Below, piece by piece: positions 45,001 to 60,000 of a stretch of 64,000 nucleotides of DNA. Each line of letters opens with the position of its first letter. Within the stretch, counting starts at the first letter, position 1. Position numbers and translations under genes: made by a program. The stretch comes from Penicillus capitatus (lineage: Eukaryota; Chlorophyta): the NCBI GenBank assembly GCA_965649825.1, contig OZ287703.1, forward strand, positions 434,001 to 498,000, in the 5' to 3' direction. The notes under the pieces were generated by a model. That model saw only the letters and a list, made by a program, of their open reading frames with translations. It was not told where the DNA came from and ran no database searches.

Positions 45001-48000
45001 GAGGGAAGAGACAACAACCCGGAGCTGATTCAGAAACTGGCTAAGCAGATGACGGACTTCCACTGCGACGTCAGAGAGAGGATCGCAGAGGGCTGCTCCG
45101 AGAAGGGAAGCTACGCGACGATCACCAACCGCGAGCTGCTCATGTGGACGGACATGGTTCTGGCCGAGGAGGAACTCGTCCAGGCAGAAGAGAAGCTGGG
45201 CGATCACGCGTGGCTGATCTACGGATGCCGTTTTCGAGGCGACGGACGGCAGCTGGTCCAGAAAGTCATCGGCGATCGCAGCCTGACCTTCCGCTCCGAG
45301 GGGTCCAGACTGGAAGACGCGAACGAGAGGTTCGCCAGGATCCAGGGCCCCTGTCTCCGGAAGGACGTCACACTCGTGGACCAGTTCTGGACAGCCCACT
45401 TCTCCAGCGAGCCGTTTCCGGACGAGGATGCCAGGAAGGCGTTCGATGCATGCGCCGCCGTCCACAGATCAGTGCTGAGGAAGATCCAGGGTGCCGAATT
45501 CATGAAGACGTTCGGCGTCTACACCACGTTCTCGGAGTCCTGGCTGGCCAAGTGGATCGCCGACGCCTTGGAGAATCGCCTGTTGGGGACCGACGATTGG
45601 ACAGGACTGGGACGGCTGGGAACAGAGATTTACTGCTCAAGGATCAGACACGACCAGGCAATGAGCGACGTCTTCGACGTCTTCGCGCAGCACTTCGACC
45701 TCGGTCTCGCGGATGTGCCATCGATGACGTCGTCCGTTCCCGAGATGCCCGTCGTCCTCAGCGATCAGATGTGCCAGCACCTCGTCTCCGTGGCGGAGGC
45801 CGTTCGCAGCGAGCAGCCCGTCCTGATAGAGGGAACAGCCGGTTCAGGCAAGACCTGTCTGGGAAAGGTCATCGCCTTTCTCCTGGGAAACCACTACGAG
45901 CAGGTCACCCTCACTCAGGAGAGCGAGCCGTCCGCGATGCTCGGAGAGTGCCTGCCGAGCAGCAGTCCCGTCGGCGAGGGCATCGTGCAGTGGAGGGACG
46001 GTCCGCTGACCAGGGCCTTCGTCCAGGGCAGCGTCTGCATCGTGGACAACATCGGCCAGGCCGAGCCGGTCCTGCAGGAGAGGATCAATCCGGTGCTGGA
46101 GTCCCCCAAGGTGCTGTGCCTGACAGAGAGGGGAGACACGGAGGCGCTGAGGTGTCGCGTGCTTGCGGACGGAACGTGGTCGAGCACTCCTGGACCGGCC
46201 AGAGGCTTCCAGTTCATCGCCACCTTCACGCCCAAGGGCGTCGCCGCCAGGGGAATGGACAGCCTGTCCAAGGAGCTCACGGCCGCCCTGTTCAACCGCT
46301 TCGTCACCATCCACATCGACGATCCCGCATGCGGACCGGACGACGAGTTCCGCGGGGCGCTGGAGGCGATGGTCCGCTGCTGTCTGCCGAGGGATCGCTG
46401 CGAGGCATCGCTCAACGCGATCTCGGACTACTGTCTGAGGATCAGACGCTTCGTGTCGAAGAGCACCCAGATGTTCGTGTCCTTCAGGGATTTTGCCACC
46501 CTGATCGACGTCGCGACCGTGCTGATGATCCGGAGGCCGGAGGTGGAAGACCAGGTCGCCCTGCACTGCGCGATGACGGTCGCGTTCGCCGCCCAGATGA
46601 GGGACGGCGACCTGAGGCGCTCTCTGTGTACCGAGATGGGATGTCCGAGCGATGCGCTCGGCCAGCTGAAACTGCTCGATCGCTTCGAGAAGAGCTCCGA
46701 TCTGGTGCTCACCGAGTCGAGGAAGGCGCACGCGCAGGCGGTGCTCCTGGGTGCCTTTGTCAACAAGCCGGTGCTGCTCGAAGGAAAGCCAGCTGTCGGG
46801 AAGACGTCTCTGGTGCAGGGCCTGAAGGGATTCGGAGGCGCCGACAAGTCGGTGAGGGCTCTGAGCAACAGCGACACGACCACCATCCAGGACTACTTCG
46901 GAACCTGGATCCCGTCGGACAGCGGATTCTCCTTCCAGAAGGGGATCCTCGTCCAGGCGATGGAGGGCGGCGACTGGTTCATCTCCGACGAGTTCAATCT
47001 GGCCCCCGTCGCCGTGATCGCTGCTCTGATGCCGTTCCTGGAGGGGAACTGCACCGTCCAGATTCCCGGAAGCGACATGAGGGTGAGTGTCCATCCGGAC
47101 TTCAGGTTCTTCGCCACCCAGAATCCGTCTCGCGGCGGGAACGACGGCAGGAAGCAGCTGCCGATCACCGTGCGGAACCGCTTCCTGGCAGTCGACGTGG
47201 AGGACTTCCCCCGGGACGAGCTGCAAGAGATCGTCAGAGACAAGTTCAGAGGCGGACGATACGAGGGCATCGCGGAGGAGATGGATTCCAGGGCTCTGGC
47301 GGAGCTCTACTTCGCATCGGCCGACGGACTCCGTCTGACCATGAGAGACATCGTCAAGATCGTGCGCAGATACAAGATGCTGAAGGACGAAGGGCGGCAG
47401 AAGGTGACTTGGGCGGCGACGGCGATGTCGTTGCTGGGTCCTCGGGCGACCACGACAGAGGAGACATCCAGGCTGACGCAACTGATCGAGTCCAGCTTCG
47501 GATCCGGCGGCGTAACTGAGGCGGAGGCCTGCGCAAGGAAGCACGTCAAGCGGGAACGCCAAGGCGTGAGCTTCTTCCAAGGAAAGCTCCACGTCCACTT
47601 CCACGGATTCAAGCTCGACAACAGTCCGCTTTGGAGGGACAGTCTCTCTGGGAATGGTCCTCCTGCCGTCTTCCAGGACAAGTTGGTCGATCTGGCTTTT
47701 GCTCTGAAGGCCAACGAGCCAGTGCTCCTCTTCGGAGAATCTGCGTTCAAGACGGAACTCATCAAGACGTGGCTGGAGCTGTCGGGAATGACAGAGAGCG
47801 TGCAGCGCGTCCACTTGACGTCGCAATCTGAGGCGACAGACCTCATTGGCCAAGTGCAATTGTTGTCCTTCGTGGACGTGCTTAGCAGTCTAGCATCAAC
47901 TGGAGACTTCATCCTCTCTTACCTGGGCCAACAATTGACAGAAAAGTCAAAACCGCCTACACTGAAATTAAAGAATGTGTATATCTGCGATCTTCGAGAA

Positions 48001-51000
48001 CGATTGCGCAGAAGAGTCCTGCAATTCAAACACAAATTGTGTCGACAGGAATACGATATTGGCGATGAAGATAGCTTCTCTGCTGTCAATCTGTCTGATA
48101 CAGTTGCCACTAGCAACACTCAAGATAAGCAGACAAGTTCTAATAGTGAATACGAAGATGATTATTCAGAATTCAGTTCCAAGATCTCATCAGACGACAG
48201 TGCCACCAATGAAACCGATGAGGATAATGTTGATGACTCAGAAGACTCAAGAACGTATGAGAAGGAACATGATGTGCAAGGATCAAACTCAGTAGAGCCT
48301 AATACGTTCGACCAAGCTTCAGATTCTTTAAAAGAGAAGAGCGCCGAGTTAGCTGAAGACGACCACTTGACATTCATAGATGATGTCATTTTAAAAATCC
48401 CGGTGTTGGTAAACGAAATTTTGGGCGAAGAGATCCCTGCTGCTGTGCAGAGAATGGTACGTCGACTGGAGCAGCTGAGAATGTTCATTCGTTCTCGTGA
48501 CGCACAAAACAGCAAGCCCTGTTTCTTGTTCAGAGATGGCCCGTTCGTCAAAGCAATCACCATGGAGCACGCGTTTGTCGTGGAAGACTACGATCTCTGC
48601 GCACAGGCAGTGACTGAAAGACTGAACAGTGCACTGGAAGTGGATCCGACGTTCAGCATTCCGGAAGACGTGTCCTTCTCGGCCAGAGTGGCTGCAGAAA
48701 TGGAGATCCCCAAGAAGGGATACTGCTTCATTGCCACTTCGCACCTGGATTCAGAGAACAAGAAGCCGCAGCTCAGCGCTGCCACGCAAAGCAGACTGAC
48801 GCAGATTCGAGTCCCTGTCTATGGCACCCCTGACATCATGTCCATCGCAGAGGAGAAGCTTCGACGCACGCTTCATGCCAGTGAAGTGGAGTCCCTGCCG
48901 TACGTGATGGGCAGCATCAAGGGTGTCCGATCCGAGGTCGTCGGCGATGACCCAGAACATCCCTGCGAGGACTTCAGGAGGATTCTGAGATGGATCGCGT
49001 TTGTGACGGCGCATCCGAGGAATCTGACCATCCGGAAGAGATGCATGCTGGGAGCCAAGTTCTTCTACCTGACAGGGTATCCAACCGACATCCAGAACGA
49101 GGTGCTTCAGAAGATCTTCTCGGACGAGTTCGAGAAGCTGAAGTCCGACCTCGAGCTTCCTGTGGACAGGAATCCGTTCGAAATCGAGGAGACGGCTGGC
49201 GACGCTGGCAGGGTGGTTTCGCTGATGGGGCAAGGACTGTCTCTGAGTGTGCCACCGACACTGGAGACGCCGTCCGGTGACAATCGGCTCCCAGAACTGT
49301 CCCTCTGCGTGACCGATTCCGTGCGGGAGAACATGGCTCGCATATTTGCCTCCATCTGCACGAACTCGCCCCTGCTGCTCGAAGGAGCTCCTGGAATAGG
49401 CAAGACTGCCGTCATCACCCAGGTGGCCAGGTTCCTCGGAACCGATCTGGAGCGCATCAACTGCTCCAGCGACACATCCATCGAGCAGCTGTACGGGTCG
49501 GTGATGCCGATGTACATCGACAACCGCAGGGTCTTCGAGTGGAGGGACGGAAAGCTGCTGAAGGCCCTGAAGTCGCAGAGGTGGATTCTGCTGGACGAGG
49601 TCAATCTGCTGCCGGCCCAGGTGCTGGAATCCCTCGTCCCGCTGCTCAACGGGTCTGCAGAGGCAGAGGGCTTCTCTGTCCCTGGAAAGCTGGACTCGGA
49701 GCCCGTCGCTGTGCACGGAACTCGAATCTTTGCAACGATGAATCCCGCGGCGGAGGGCGGAGGAAGGGCGAAGCTGTCGAGGTCCATCAAGAACACGTTC
49801 ACGGTCGTCCAGATCGAGGGCTACGACAGCGAGGACCTCAAGCAGATCCTGGGCAAGCAGTTCGAAGGTCTCATCGAGAAAGGGCTCGTGGAAGAGGAAG
49901 ACCTGCAGCACGTGTTCGACGTCTACAAGAAAGTCGAGCAGTCGGTTGAGAAGGGCGAGATCCAGGGAGCCAACCGCAAGCACAAGCTGAACCTGAGGGA
50001 CCTGAAGTCCGTCCACGACATCGTGGCAGGAAACATCGAGACGCAGATCTCCCACCACAGACTGATGGCCTGCGACGACGATACCGAAGAGAGCGAGGAG
50101 AGCTTCGACAAGAGGCCAGTGGTCACGAGCGTCATCCGCAAGGCCCTGCAGCTGGTGTTTAAGCACCGGTTCGACAACCGATCCGCCGAAAAGCAGATCC
50201 AGCGCACCATCGACGAAGTCGTCAAGCCGCCTCAGATGGAACTGGATCAGAGCGACAGCCCGTCCATCGACCTGTCTGTGGGAGACCTCGTCCGGATCGG
50301 GAACGTGTACATGGAGAAGGACGAAGCTCGCGCGTCTCAGGGATCGTTGGTGCACACGGTGAAGACCATCAGGCAGCTGGAGCTGCTGGCGACGGCCAGC
50401 CAGTCGCAGAGAGCGGTGCTCCTGGAGGGACCCACCTGCTCCAAGAAGACTTCCCTCGTGAGGGAACTGGCATCCCTCGCAGGCGTCCCTCTGTTGGTAC
50501 TGTCCCTGCACCGGGACTTCGAAGTGTCCGACCTCATCGGACAGTGGCTCCCCGTCTCCGCTAGCAACGTCGCATCCGAGCTGTCGAAGAAGGTGTTCAG
50601 ACTGACAGACGACGCGGCGAGGCTCGGACTCAGGATAGCAGGGAAGTTATCGCAGAAGAGGAGAGCCGAATTCTACGGAGCCATGCAGGCCTGCTACACA
50701 GAGGGCGCCGAGACTGGCACGCCCCAGGAAATGGAGGAGGTTGTCGAGAGCGTGCAGCTTGCGCTCGAGACTCTCAAGGGATGCAAGCTGACGAAGTGGC
50801 AGTCGCTGGTGCGTGCGGCAGACGAGCTCAAGGAAAGCGCGATCTCCTCCGAGGATTCCTCTTCCTCGATCGTCTTCAAGTTCGTGGAGTCTGACCTGAT
50901 CAAGGCGCTGAAGTCAGGGTCGTTCGTCCTCTTCGACAACATCAATGCGGCATCGCCGGACGTGATCGAGCGACTGCTGTCCCTGTTCGAGGAGACCCCG

Positions 51001-54000
51001 TTCCTCAGCCTCTACGAGCACTCGGAGGGCGAGGAGCTGAGGCCCGGCGACGGCATCCATCCCACCACCCGCATCTTTGCGACGGCGGACAGGAAGAAGA
51101 TCAACACCTTCGGACTCTCCAACCCGCTGCTGAACAGAATGATCAAGATCTGGCTGCCCGAGATCGACGGAGATGTGCTTGATCCAGACGTGCGCCTGCT
51201 GGAGAGCCATGAAACGGTCGAGATCGCCTCCGAAGCACTCAGATCCGTCGAAGGCGGCAACGTGGCCGCCGTTCTCGCCGTGGCCTTCCATGCCAGGGTC
51301 AGGCAACTGGTGCAGACGTCTCGGATCACCCTCACACGCGATTCCAAGATCAGCTTCAGGATGCTGCAGCAAGCCCTGTCTGTCATCCGCACCTGGCTGG
51401 AAAGGGGAGAGCCTCTGTTCAACGCCGTGGTGTGGGGATTGTGGAGAGTGTATGCAGCCATCGTCGAGACGAATGAGGATCTGAAGAGACTGCGGCAGGC
51501 CATTCACGAGTCCTGTGAAGACACGGCGTCGCTTCCCCTCCACAAGTTCTACTGCGTCAGCAGTGGCAGAGATGCTCTCACTCCCTTCCAGAAGGAGAGC
51601 AGAAACCTTCAGTTTGTGTTTGCATCGTTGTTGTGTGCGTGCATGAAGCATCTGCTGAAGCACATCCAGAATGTCCACCTAGATGCAGAAACCTCCAGAT
51701 CTCTGGCAGTCTCCATCAAAGACTACTTCTGCCGTCTGCATCCACAGGAAGCAGAAAACGCAGTCGATATCGTTGAAGGTGTTTGCACTGTTCCAGAAGT
51801 CGTCCAGCTGTGCCGAGACCATGGAGGACTGCTGTCCGAGTATTTCAAAGACATTTCAGAAAAAGAGGAGAAGATTCTGAAGTACTTCTGTCAGAATCCA
51901 GAGAGACTGATCTCACAGACGAAGGAATTCATATCGCAGTCCACTTTCGCAGACTGGAAATTGAGGAAAGCCTTTCTCGAAGACATGTGCTCTGTGCTGG
52001 ACGCTGTGTTCTGCATCCTTGACGTGCAGTTCAGAAACCGCAACCAAGAATTCGAGCGCGTCAGAGAGCTTTTCCAGAAGATCTATCAGATCAAGCATCT
52101 GATGTGCTGCTTCTTTCCTTTGGAGAAAGAAACTTTTGGAAAAGAGGTCAGTGTATTGGAGAAACACTTGGGTCGCTGTACAGATCGAGCTGTCAAGTAC
52201 AATCTCCAGAAGAGGCTGTCGGAAGTCATCTGCGAGACGGACACCAAGCTCTCTCGTTCCATCGTCAGATTGATGAGGAGTACAGATGCATCGACTGCTG
52301 AGAGGAACAGAACTGGTATTGCTTTTGCGTTGAGCGCATTGGATTGGAAGACCACTCTACTTCTCCCTCAAGGCTTGCTGGTCTCTGCGCGTGAAGATTT
52401 CTGCGCGTTGGAGATCCTAGATGTACAGAGGAAGCTCAGCAGAATAAGCATCTTGAAGGAAGTCCATGACTTGCTCAAAGTGTTACCGCTTCCAGAAGAT
52501 AAGAATTTGCTGCACGTCGACAACAGAAGCTTGTTTGGCTTGGGTGTGAAAGCTATCCGTGACACAGTCAGCGCTTTTCGCAATTTTGTCTTTGGAAGTT
52601 CGAGATCTGACATCTCTACGCATAGCAAAGGCCTAGAAGAGGCCGAGTCGGTAAATATCGCTGTAGAACGATTGCATCTTATATTACGATCTTCGGACAG
52701 CTGTTTTGCGTTATCCGATGAATTGTTGGCTGCAGTGGATTTCCATGTTGACATCATGTCTTACCTGCTTGAAGATAGAAGAAGAAACAAGAATGCCACA
52801 CTGACCCGAGGAGACATCAGGAACTGTCATGAACTCTTCAATCGTCTCCGTCGCTCCACACAGAGTATTGCTAAGAGTGAATTCTGCCTACCCTGGATTG
52901 CTCTTTTCGAGTCTTCTGTCAAAATCGACGTCCCATACAAGATTGTGAGATGCTCCCAAGAGAATTTGGACAGGGAGATCTTTGATGGAGAGGGTCCCAC
53001 GAGTGCTGTTCTTTTGGTTGGCGACCTCGACTCAGGCACCAGCCTGTCCGATCTGGTTTCTCTTGTGCTCTTTGAGAAAGAAGCATCTAGTTCTGACTCT
53101 GAGAAGATACATGTGAATGTGCTGCACTACATGTGGAGCAAAGAATGCTCATCTAAGAAAAAGTGGATGGAACAATGGACGAAGAACCATAAAGACAATT
53201 ACTGCTTTTCCTTTTCCGAAGAAGAACTGCTCTCTGTTGATTCTTTTCCCAGGCAGCCTCTTTCCAGACTCGGCATCACGATTGTTGCCTGTCTCTCCAC
53301 TTTGGCCATTCATGGAAAAGACGGTGGAGTAGAGGGAAAGAGAGCCAGTGATGTGAATCAACGATTCATCTCCGGTCTGGAGAAGCAGATGACTTCTTAC
53401 TTGAGCGAAGTAGAGCTTTGGTCGAATAAGGAAGATGATAACTTGTTCCATCACCTGGTTCAACTGGATGCCTGTCTTGTTCAAAGTCAAAAGCAAGGAT
53501 TAAACGAGAACGGCAAATCCCTAGATAGATTTCTTCGAGTGTTCTCCGAAGTGAAGCTGATGGCAGAAGAGTCAAAGCTAGAAAAAGCACTTGATGCCAT
53601 TAAGGAGAAACTGCTGGCATCTGGATGGCAGTCAACATCTATTGCTTTCAGCTTCAGGAACTTAATGATAAAACTGGCCGATTATTCTGTCCAAGAACTG
53701 ACCTCATGCCTAAACGAGCTTCTCCGACAAACAGAATCCAAATTTGGTGACTATCTTATCGCTATGGACATGATCGCCTCAGTTTTGAAACTCAAGAAAT
53801 TACTGATACAGTACGCAACAGAATGTCTTGATGCTGACGATCTAAGCGTCTGGAAGAAGTGCAACGATCTGTGTTACTTTGTTTCAGAGGTCGTTAAGTA
53901 CTTCATTGACTTTTTGATCGTGAAAGATGACAAAATGGAGCTCAACAGATCAAAACCTCTGGAAGATTTCGATCAGTGGCATGAAGCTCTTGTCAAACAG

Positions 54001-57000
54001 ACTGCTGAACTGGAAATTCCTGCGAGTTTATTGCAAGAGAACGACCTTGAAGATATCTTCCTTGCGCTGAAGAATCAATTTAAGCAGCAACTGAAGGAAG
54101 AAAACGAAAAAGCAAGTCTTGCAAGAGCAAGCCTTCTCGGTACACAAGTTAAAGAAGGCATCACTGATACATCATCCACCGTGCTTAAGTCTAAGGCCGA
54201 GGTTCAGGCGAGTAAAGTGAAAAGCCTAAAAAGCAAATTCCAAGATCTCTGGAAGAAAGCGAAGGACCAATCCCAGCCAGCAACATTTGTCATGCAAGAG
54301 GCCGTAAAGGCTGTTCAGGCACTGGACCGTCTGAAAGAAGATGAACTGAACGACATCACTCTCGCCAGATATCAGAATAGACTGCAAAACCTTCGAATGG
54401 AGTTGGACAAGCCACAGGTAGAAGAGATTGGCAAGAGACAATCAGCAATTTCAAACGAGCTTGTGGGCCTTCTGTCCAAGAGATTGCAGTGTATGCACGC
54501 TGCTGACTTCTCGTTTGCGCATCAGCACCCCAACAGCTGCAGCTCATTTCAGTATCAGCAGTTTCAGATACATATGCGCCAGTTGGAGGATGTTGCTTTC
54601 GAGAAGTCAAGCACAAAGGAAGAAATCGAGTACTTGATTCATACGGCGTCCAATCGCCAGAAGCATTCATTGTTGCAGCAAGCACTTGAGGCTCTCTGTC
54701 AATGCTGCAAGCTGCAAAACACCGATGAGGGTCGTCGACAATTAGGAGGATTGTCGAGTTTGCACATCTTCTCTGATCAACTCTCCAATCGCTTGGCGTT
54801 TGAAGCTGATCGAGATACTCACAACGAGCTGCTGAACTGTGCTGTCGCTGAACTTGTCCAAAAACGAGCAGAGTATCTGATCGAAGAGTATTATGAGCTG
54901 TTAGCCGGGTGGAAGTCTGGAAAAGTGGGAAAATCCCTGGAAGCCGTCTTGGATCTGTGCTCTGATGAACGCTTCTCGATGGTGCACGCATATTCAACAT
55001 TGGAAGAAATGGATGGTTGCACTAAACAGCTGCAGAACGATTTAGCATCGCTGACAGCCTTGAGTAAGAATGGCCTCTGTTTTGCAAGTCCAAGTCTCTC
55101 CATGGAAGACGTTGCTGTTCTTTTCTCAGTCAATCCTGATTTCTTGTGCAATTTCTTGCTAAATCCAGTAAAAACCAGCGATCAAGACTCTGTCCCTGTG
55201 GAATTTGATTTCTCTGCAAACCAGCAGGGAGGGCTCCTATCAATGCTGGCCTATCAGCAGGAAGACGGCTCTCGGCTTCTAGTCTTTGATCGATCCTCTG
55301 ATGTAGAAGGCTTCCTGAAAGCTATGAAGACTGTCGTCGTCGATGAATGGGGAGAGAATGTCAGTCAAGATGAGAATGACCTTGGCGTGGAAGAGATCTT
55401 TGTTGCTTTTCACTTTGTCTTGATGCCTTGCGTGTTTTCACAACAACAAACCGGTCACTTGGAATCAATCATAAAACTGGCGCCTTCAGAACCATCACAG
55501 AAAAAGATTACTGACCTAGAAACATCCATCGATCATTATCAAGAGAGTATTCAGAAACTCCGAAGTCAACTTTTACAGAAAGGACTGGGACAAGAGAGAG
55601 ACTTAGACATTCTTGAAGTGGACAAAAACAATTCGAACTCTATGAAAGAAATGGAGAACGAAATGGAAAGAAAGAAAAGGGAACTGATGCAAGTGAAAAA
55701 CGAAGTGGATGCGTATCGATCAGAGATTTGCAGCATGTTGATGCGAACACTGCAAGATCTGCTAACGACAGGTCTTGTCTGCTTCTGCAAAATTATTCAG
55801 TCAAATCGATTGGAATCTCTTTTAAGAAACGGCAACACAACATCAGTGGATACAGTACATGCGTTGTACGAAGCTGTTCTCTGCGAAGTTCGGTACTCTA
55901 TAAGCAAAAGGCGAAATATGAACGTCAAGGCTGAGCAAGAATTTAAGCACTGGTGTCAGTCATGCAATGAGTTCTGTGAAGGACAGTTAAAGAAGTTGTC
56001 GAACGAAGATCCATTAAGAAAGGCTGCCGAAATTCTGTGCAAGTGCGCATTGATTGGAAACCAGCGTGCACTTCAGCGCATGTCTAGTGCAACCAAATCT
56101 CTCTCAAACAGCACCTTTTCATTCATGAACTTGGGGGCGAAAGCAGAGAACCTCGCAACAAGCCTCATCGAGACATGCACGCATAACTGGTGCAATGGAT
56201 CTGAGATAGAAAAAATATCTGAAAACCTACTACAATGGGAAGAAAAATGTAGAGGCTTTGGAGAGAAAGGTGATGTAGATGATCCCATTTCCCTTGATCT
56301 AGCTTACCTCAGAAATTTGATTCTGCATTCTGTCGGTTGCTGCTGTTCTTATGCACACAAAATATATCCGGTGAGTTGGTATGAAGAGACACTTCTGCCC
56401 AAGCTGGAGGAATCTGTGAAAGAGAAGGTCCTTCTTTCGATGCCTTCTTCCGATGAAGAAGAGCTGAAGGCAGAGATGAAATTGCTCCCATGCTGTTGGG
56501 CAAGCCACACGACGTCACTGCAAACCAGTATCGTCGAAGACACGCTTGTGAATCCCTTCCAACTCACATACATTCTTGAACAGTGCTCGGCGGTGAATGC
56601 TCCACTCTATCAGTCCGTTTCCTACGCTGGACAGCTGTTTGTCCGTGGAATTCTGGAGCTCGAGAGCACGCTGCACAACATCTCTCAGACAAACAAGATT
56701 CCTATCATCACCTCAGAAGAGTGTCAGAATCTTGATACCCTCTTAAAACAGTTGCTGGAGATGTGTGGTGAATCACTTCCTGTAATGACAGTTAAGCAGA
56801 CACACAGGAGATTCTCCGAGCTCTCTGCACAAATTGTTGAACTGACCAATGCGATGCTCCAGACAAGGAAACATCCAAGACCATACTTAACAGATTACTT
56901 GGGAAGAATTTGTGAACAGTGGTGGTACGAAACCGCATCCATGTGTCTACAGAAACTCCCAGCAGAACATAAATCTGCCACCAACACACTCAATCAGAGA

Positions 57001-60000
57001 ATCGCTAACGTACCTGGCAAGAACATCTTGGAAGATCTCTTGCAGTTGTCCGATTTCAGTGATCTTGACAAATTACGAGAAAGCCTTCGCAATAAAGGAA
57101 TGGATCTTACATCTGCGACGCTGAGTGACCAGCAGATCCAATACCTTCGTGTTTTTTCTTCCGTGCTGAGTCAACTTCCTCTCTCGGCAAGATCAAGACT
57201 GCTGCATAACTGGCGAACGTGTCAAGCATTTTCAAGTGCCAGAATGCCTGTTGAAGAGTACGATGAATTCTTGAAGGCGCACGAGAATCTACTCAAGACA
57301 GCTGTGCTAAAAATCCTTTTCTTTAGAAATGTGTTTGACGAAGAAACTAAAATGGTCATCAGCAAAGGTTGCTGCATTTTGCATAACCTTTGCAATGCTA
57401 TCTGCCATGAGGTTATAGAATGGATACAAAGCTTGCATTCTGACCTGCAGCGAGTAGTCGAGAATGCAGATACCCTTGTCGAAGATTGTGCATCAGCACG
57501 CAGAGATTACAACAAGAGTATTGCCTCATTCCTCGATGCACGCCATGAAAGAAGAAAAAGAACACAGCAAAACTGCATCCAAAAACTGAAGACTCTGGAA
57601 CAGCGTCGACAGAATCTTCGATCAGAACTGACAGAAATTACCAACGGGCTTTGTTCGCATTATTCTGACTTGTGGAGGGGAGCTACTCTTTACTTCAAAC
57701 ACGAAGGAATTTCTGACTGGTACATGCTAGAGAGCAATGGAATGCTAGACTTGAGTAGATCGCTGAATGTAGTATTGCAGAAGCAGCAAGTTCTTTATCA
57801 AGAAAAACACGTCACTGATTGCATCAATCTTGCAAAATATGAGCTGAAAAGTGTTGTTATCCAGTTGGAAATTCTAACTCTGGATCTGGATTCTTTTCTC
57901 CGGCTCGATGACGCAGTGGTCCAGATCGGAGTATCAGAAGGAGGCATAGGAAGAATACATTCTGTGAAGTATGGGTACGACTCGGGAAAACTGTTGCCCA
58001 TCTCCTACGTTGTCACCGATGAAGAGAGCTTTACACTTAGACTGTTGTTCACAGGAAAAGACAGCAATGAGTTCGCTAGGCAGTTCAAGTTGGGAGAGAT
58101 GGACAAACTCGTATGCTTTCGAGTCGATGGAGTAAAGTCTTGCGAGAGAAAACCTATTGTGAAATTCAGCATCGCCAAGAAGACAATGATTATTGGAGAG
58201 GAAGATCTTTCTATGCTGTCAGCAGTATCCTGCTCACAAACTTGTCCGGGTCCTTTGTCCCAATTATCCGAAAAAATGCACGCTCTCGTTAAAGAGTATG
58301 ATGAACATTTTGATGAGTTGCAGCAGAATATATGCCAGAACGGTGATGCAGTGAATGAAGAGAGAGAAGCATCTGCCAGCCTCAACATTTCAAGTGTCGA
58401 ACGTAGTTCTATTGAGAGAAGTCCACAAACACAGGCTACTACCAAGTGGAGTAATGTTCTTAATGAAATTACTCAGTTATTCCACGGGGTGCAGTCTGAC
58501 TTAGTGGCAGCGAGAGAAAATCAGGGGATGCACTTGAACAGCCAGAGAATTAGAGACGGGCTAAAAAGCATTGGTGATGCAATGCAAAGAATGCAGGGAC
58601 TGGAATTCGACGAGAGCAAGTTGCATGTTGTCGATTTCGACCATGATGGCAAAGATCTCTCCTCTGCTTGGACCTTGGATATGAAATCGCCTTTTCTACG
58701 AATAAAAGAATGTATGGCCAAGATGCGGCGGTTGGGAGAAAGGAGCCTTGAACTGTTATCTACTGCAGCTCTTTACGCGTTGTTCCAGACCAGTCTGGCA
58801 GTTGTCTCGAATAAGGACTTTATTAACTTGGAAAAGGAACTGCAAGAGTGGAGAGTTCTGTTGAAAGACAGTCCCATGTCGTCCAATCAGAAAGAAGCCA
58901 TTGCCTTCAAAGCTGAAAACCGCTGCCGCTCTGCTCTGTCCCTTGCTAATGCCAGAGTCCAATGCATGTCTTGCTTCGAGCATATCAGAGATGAACATCA
59001 AAGAATTACACGACTGAATGAGAAAGATAGTCCTTTGCTTCCAGGGACCAAACTGCACCACGGTGCCAAGCTCATTGTCATGCCGTCGGACACAGGGATA
59101 TGCATACTTGACACAGAACACACCAGCATTGATTTTGGGACACATCTGTACGCTGCAGATGACAAGAAGGCTGGAGCGAGAGCACGCGTGTGCGTTGTGG
59201 AAGTAGTGAACCGAACAGCTTCGACGATGATTGTCTCAGTGGCTCCAGCCGAAGGACCGTCTACTAGTGGGTTTTCTGTGCTGGCACCGAGCAGGGTCCG
59301 TCTTTACGGGAGATCAACTCATCAGTTTTCGTTCCGCATCAACGACAAGGCAGTTGGAAGGATTTGCGAGCGTTGGCAAATCCAATCGCCCGAGACAAAA
59401 CTGAACGATTGCTTCGAGCTTTGTGCAAACATCCAGAGACTGGCTGTGCAGCTCAGTGCAGAGGAGATGGACTTTGGAGTCTTGCTGACGATTTCAGAAG
59501 AGCAGAAGCGCGAGATCTTCATCAGGAATGTGACAGACCTGCCCTTGTTGATCAAGGGCCAGATCCAATCCAACAAGAACCGTTGTTCACTCTCCATGTC
59601 GCCAGAGAAGATGTTGCTGCTGCCAAGAGAAACACAATATCTGGAATTCACACTGAAACCCAGTGCCACTGAAGAGAATGTCGAATCCACTGTCGTCATT
59701 GGAGCTGTACAGAGCTTCAAGTACTTGAAGCTGAAAGCGAAGATCAGTCGACCAAAGTTTGTGTTCTTGGACGAGATGAACAAGAAACTTGAGGGTGTGC
59801 ATGACATGCGAGCTGTGAAGAAAGGCAAGACAGCAAAAAGTTCTGTTAGCTTAAAGAACGAAGGGGATGTTCCGGTCACTTTTAGCGTCAATTCAAAATT
59901 GGATGCATTGCAGATCGAACCTTCCGCTGGAAGTGTACCCATTGGCAGCATAATGCCAGTGAAGTTGATGATAAAATGCCCTGGCAACTCAGAAAACCTC

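Noticed and set aside
45144-47519. A 791-codon plus-strand frame overlapping the second giant gene
   Set aside because: It is a frame-shifted reading of the giant coding sequence, with Arg-rich composition and no domains. The giant frame carries all P-loops and Walker B motifs.
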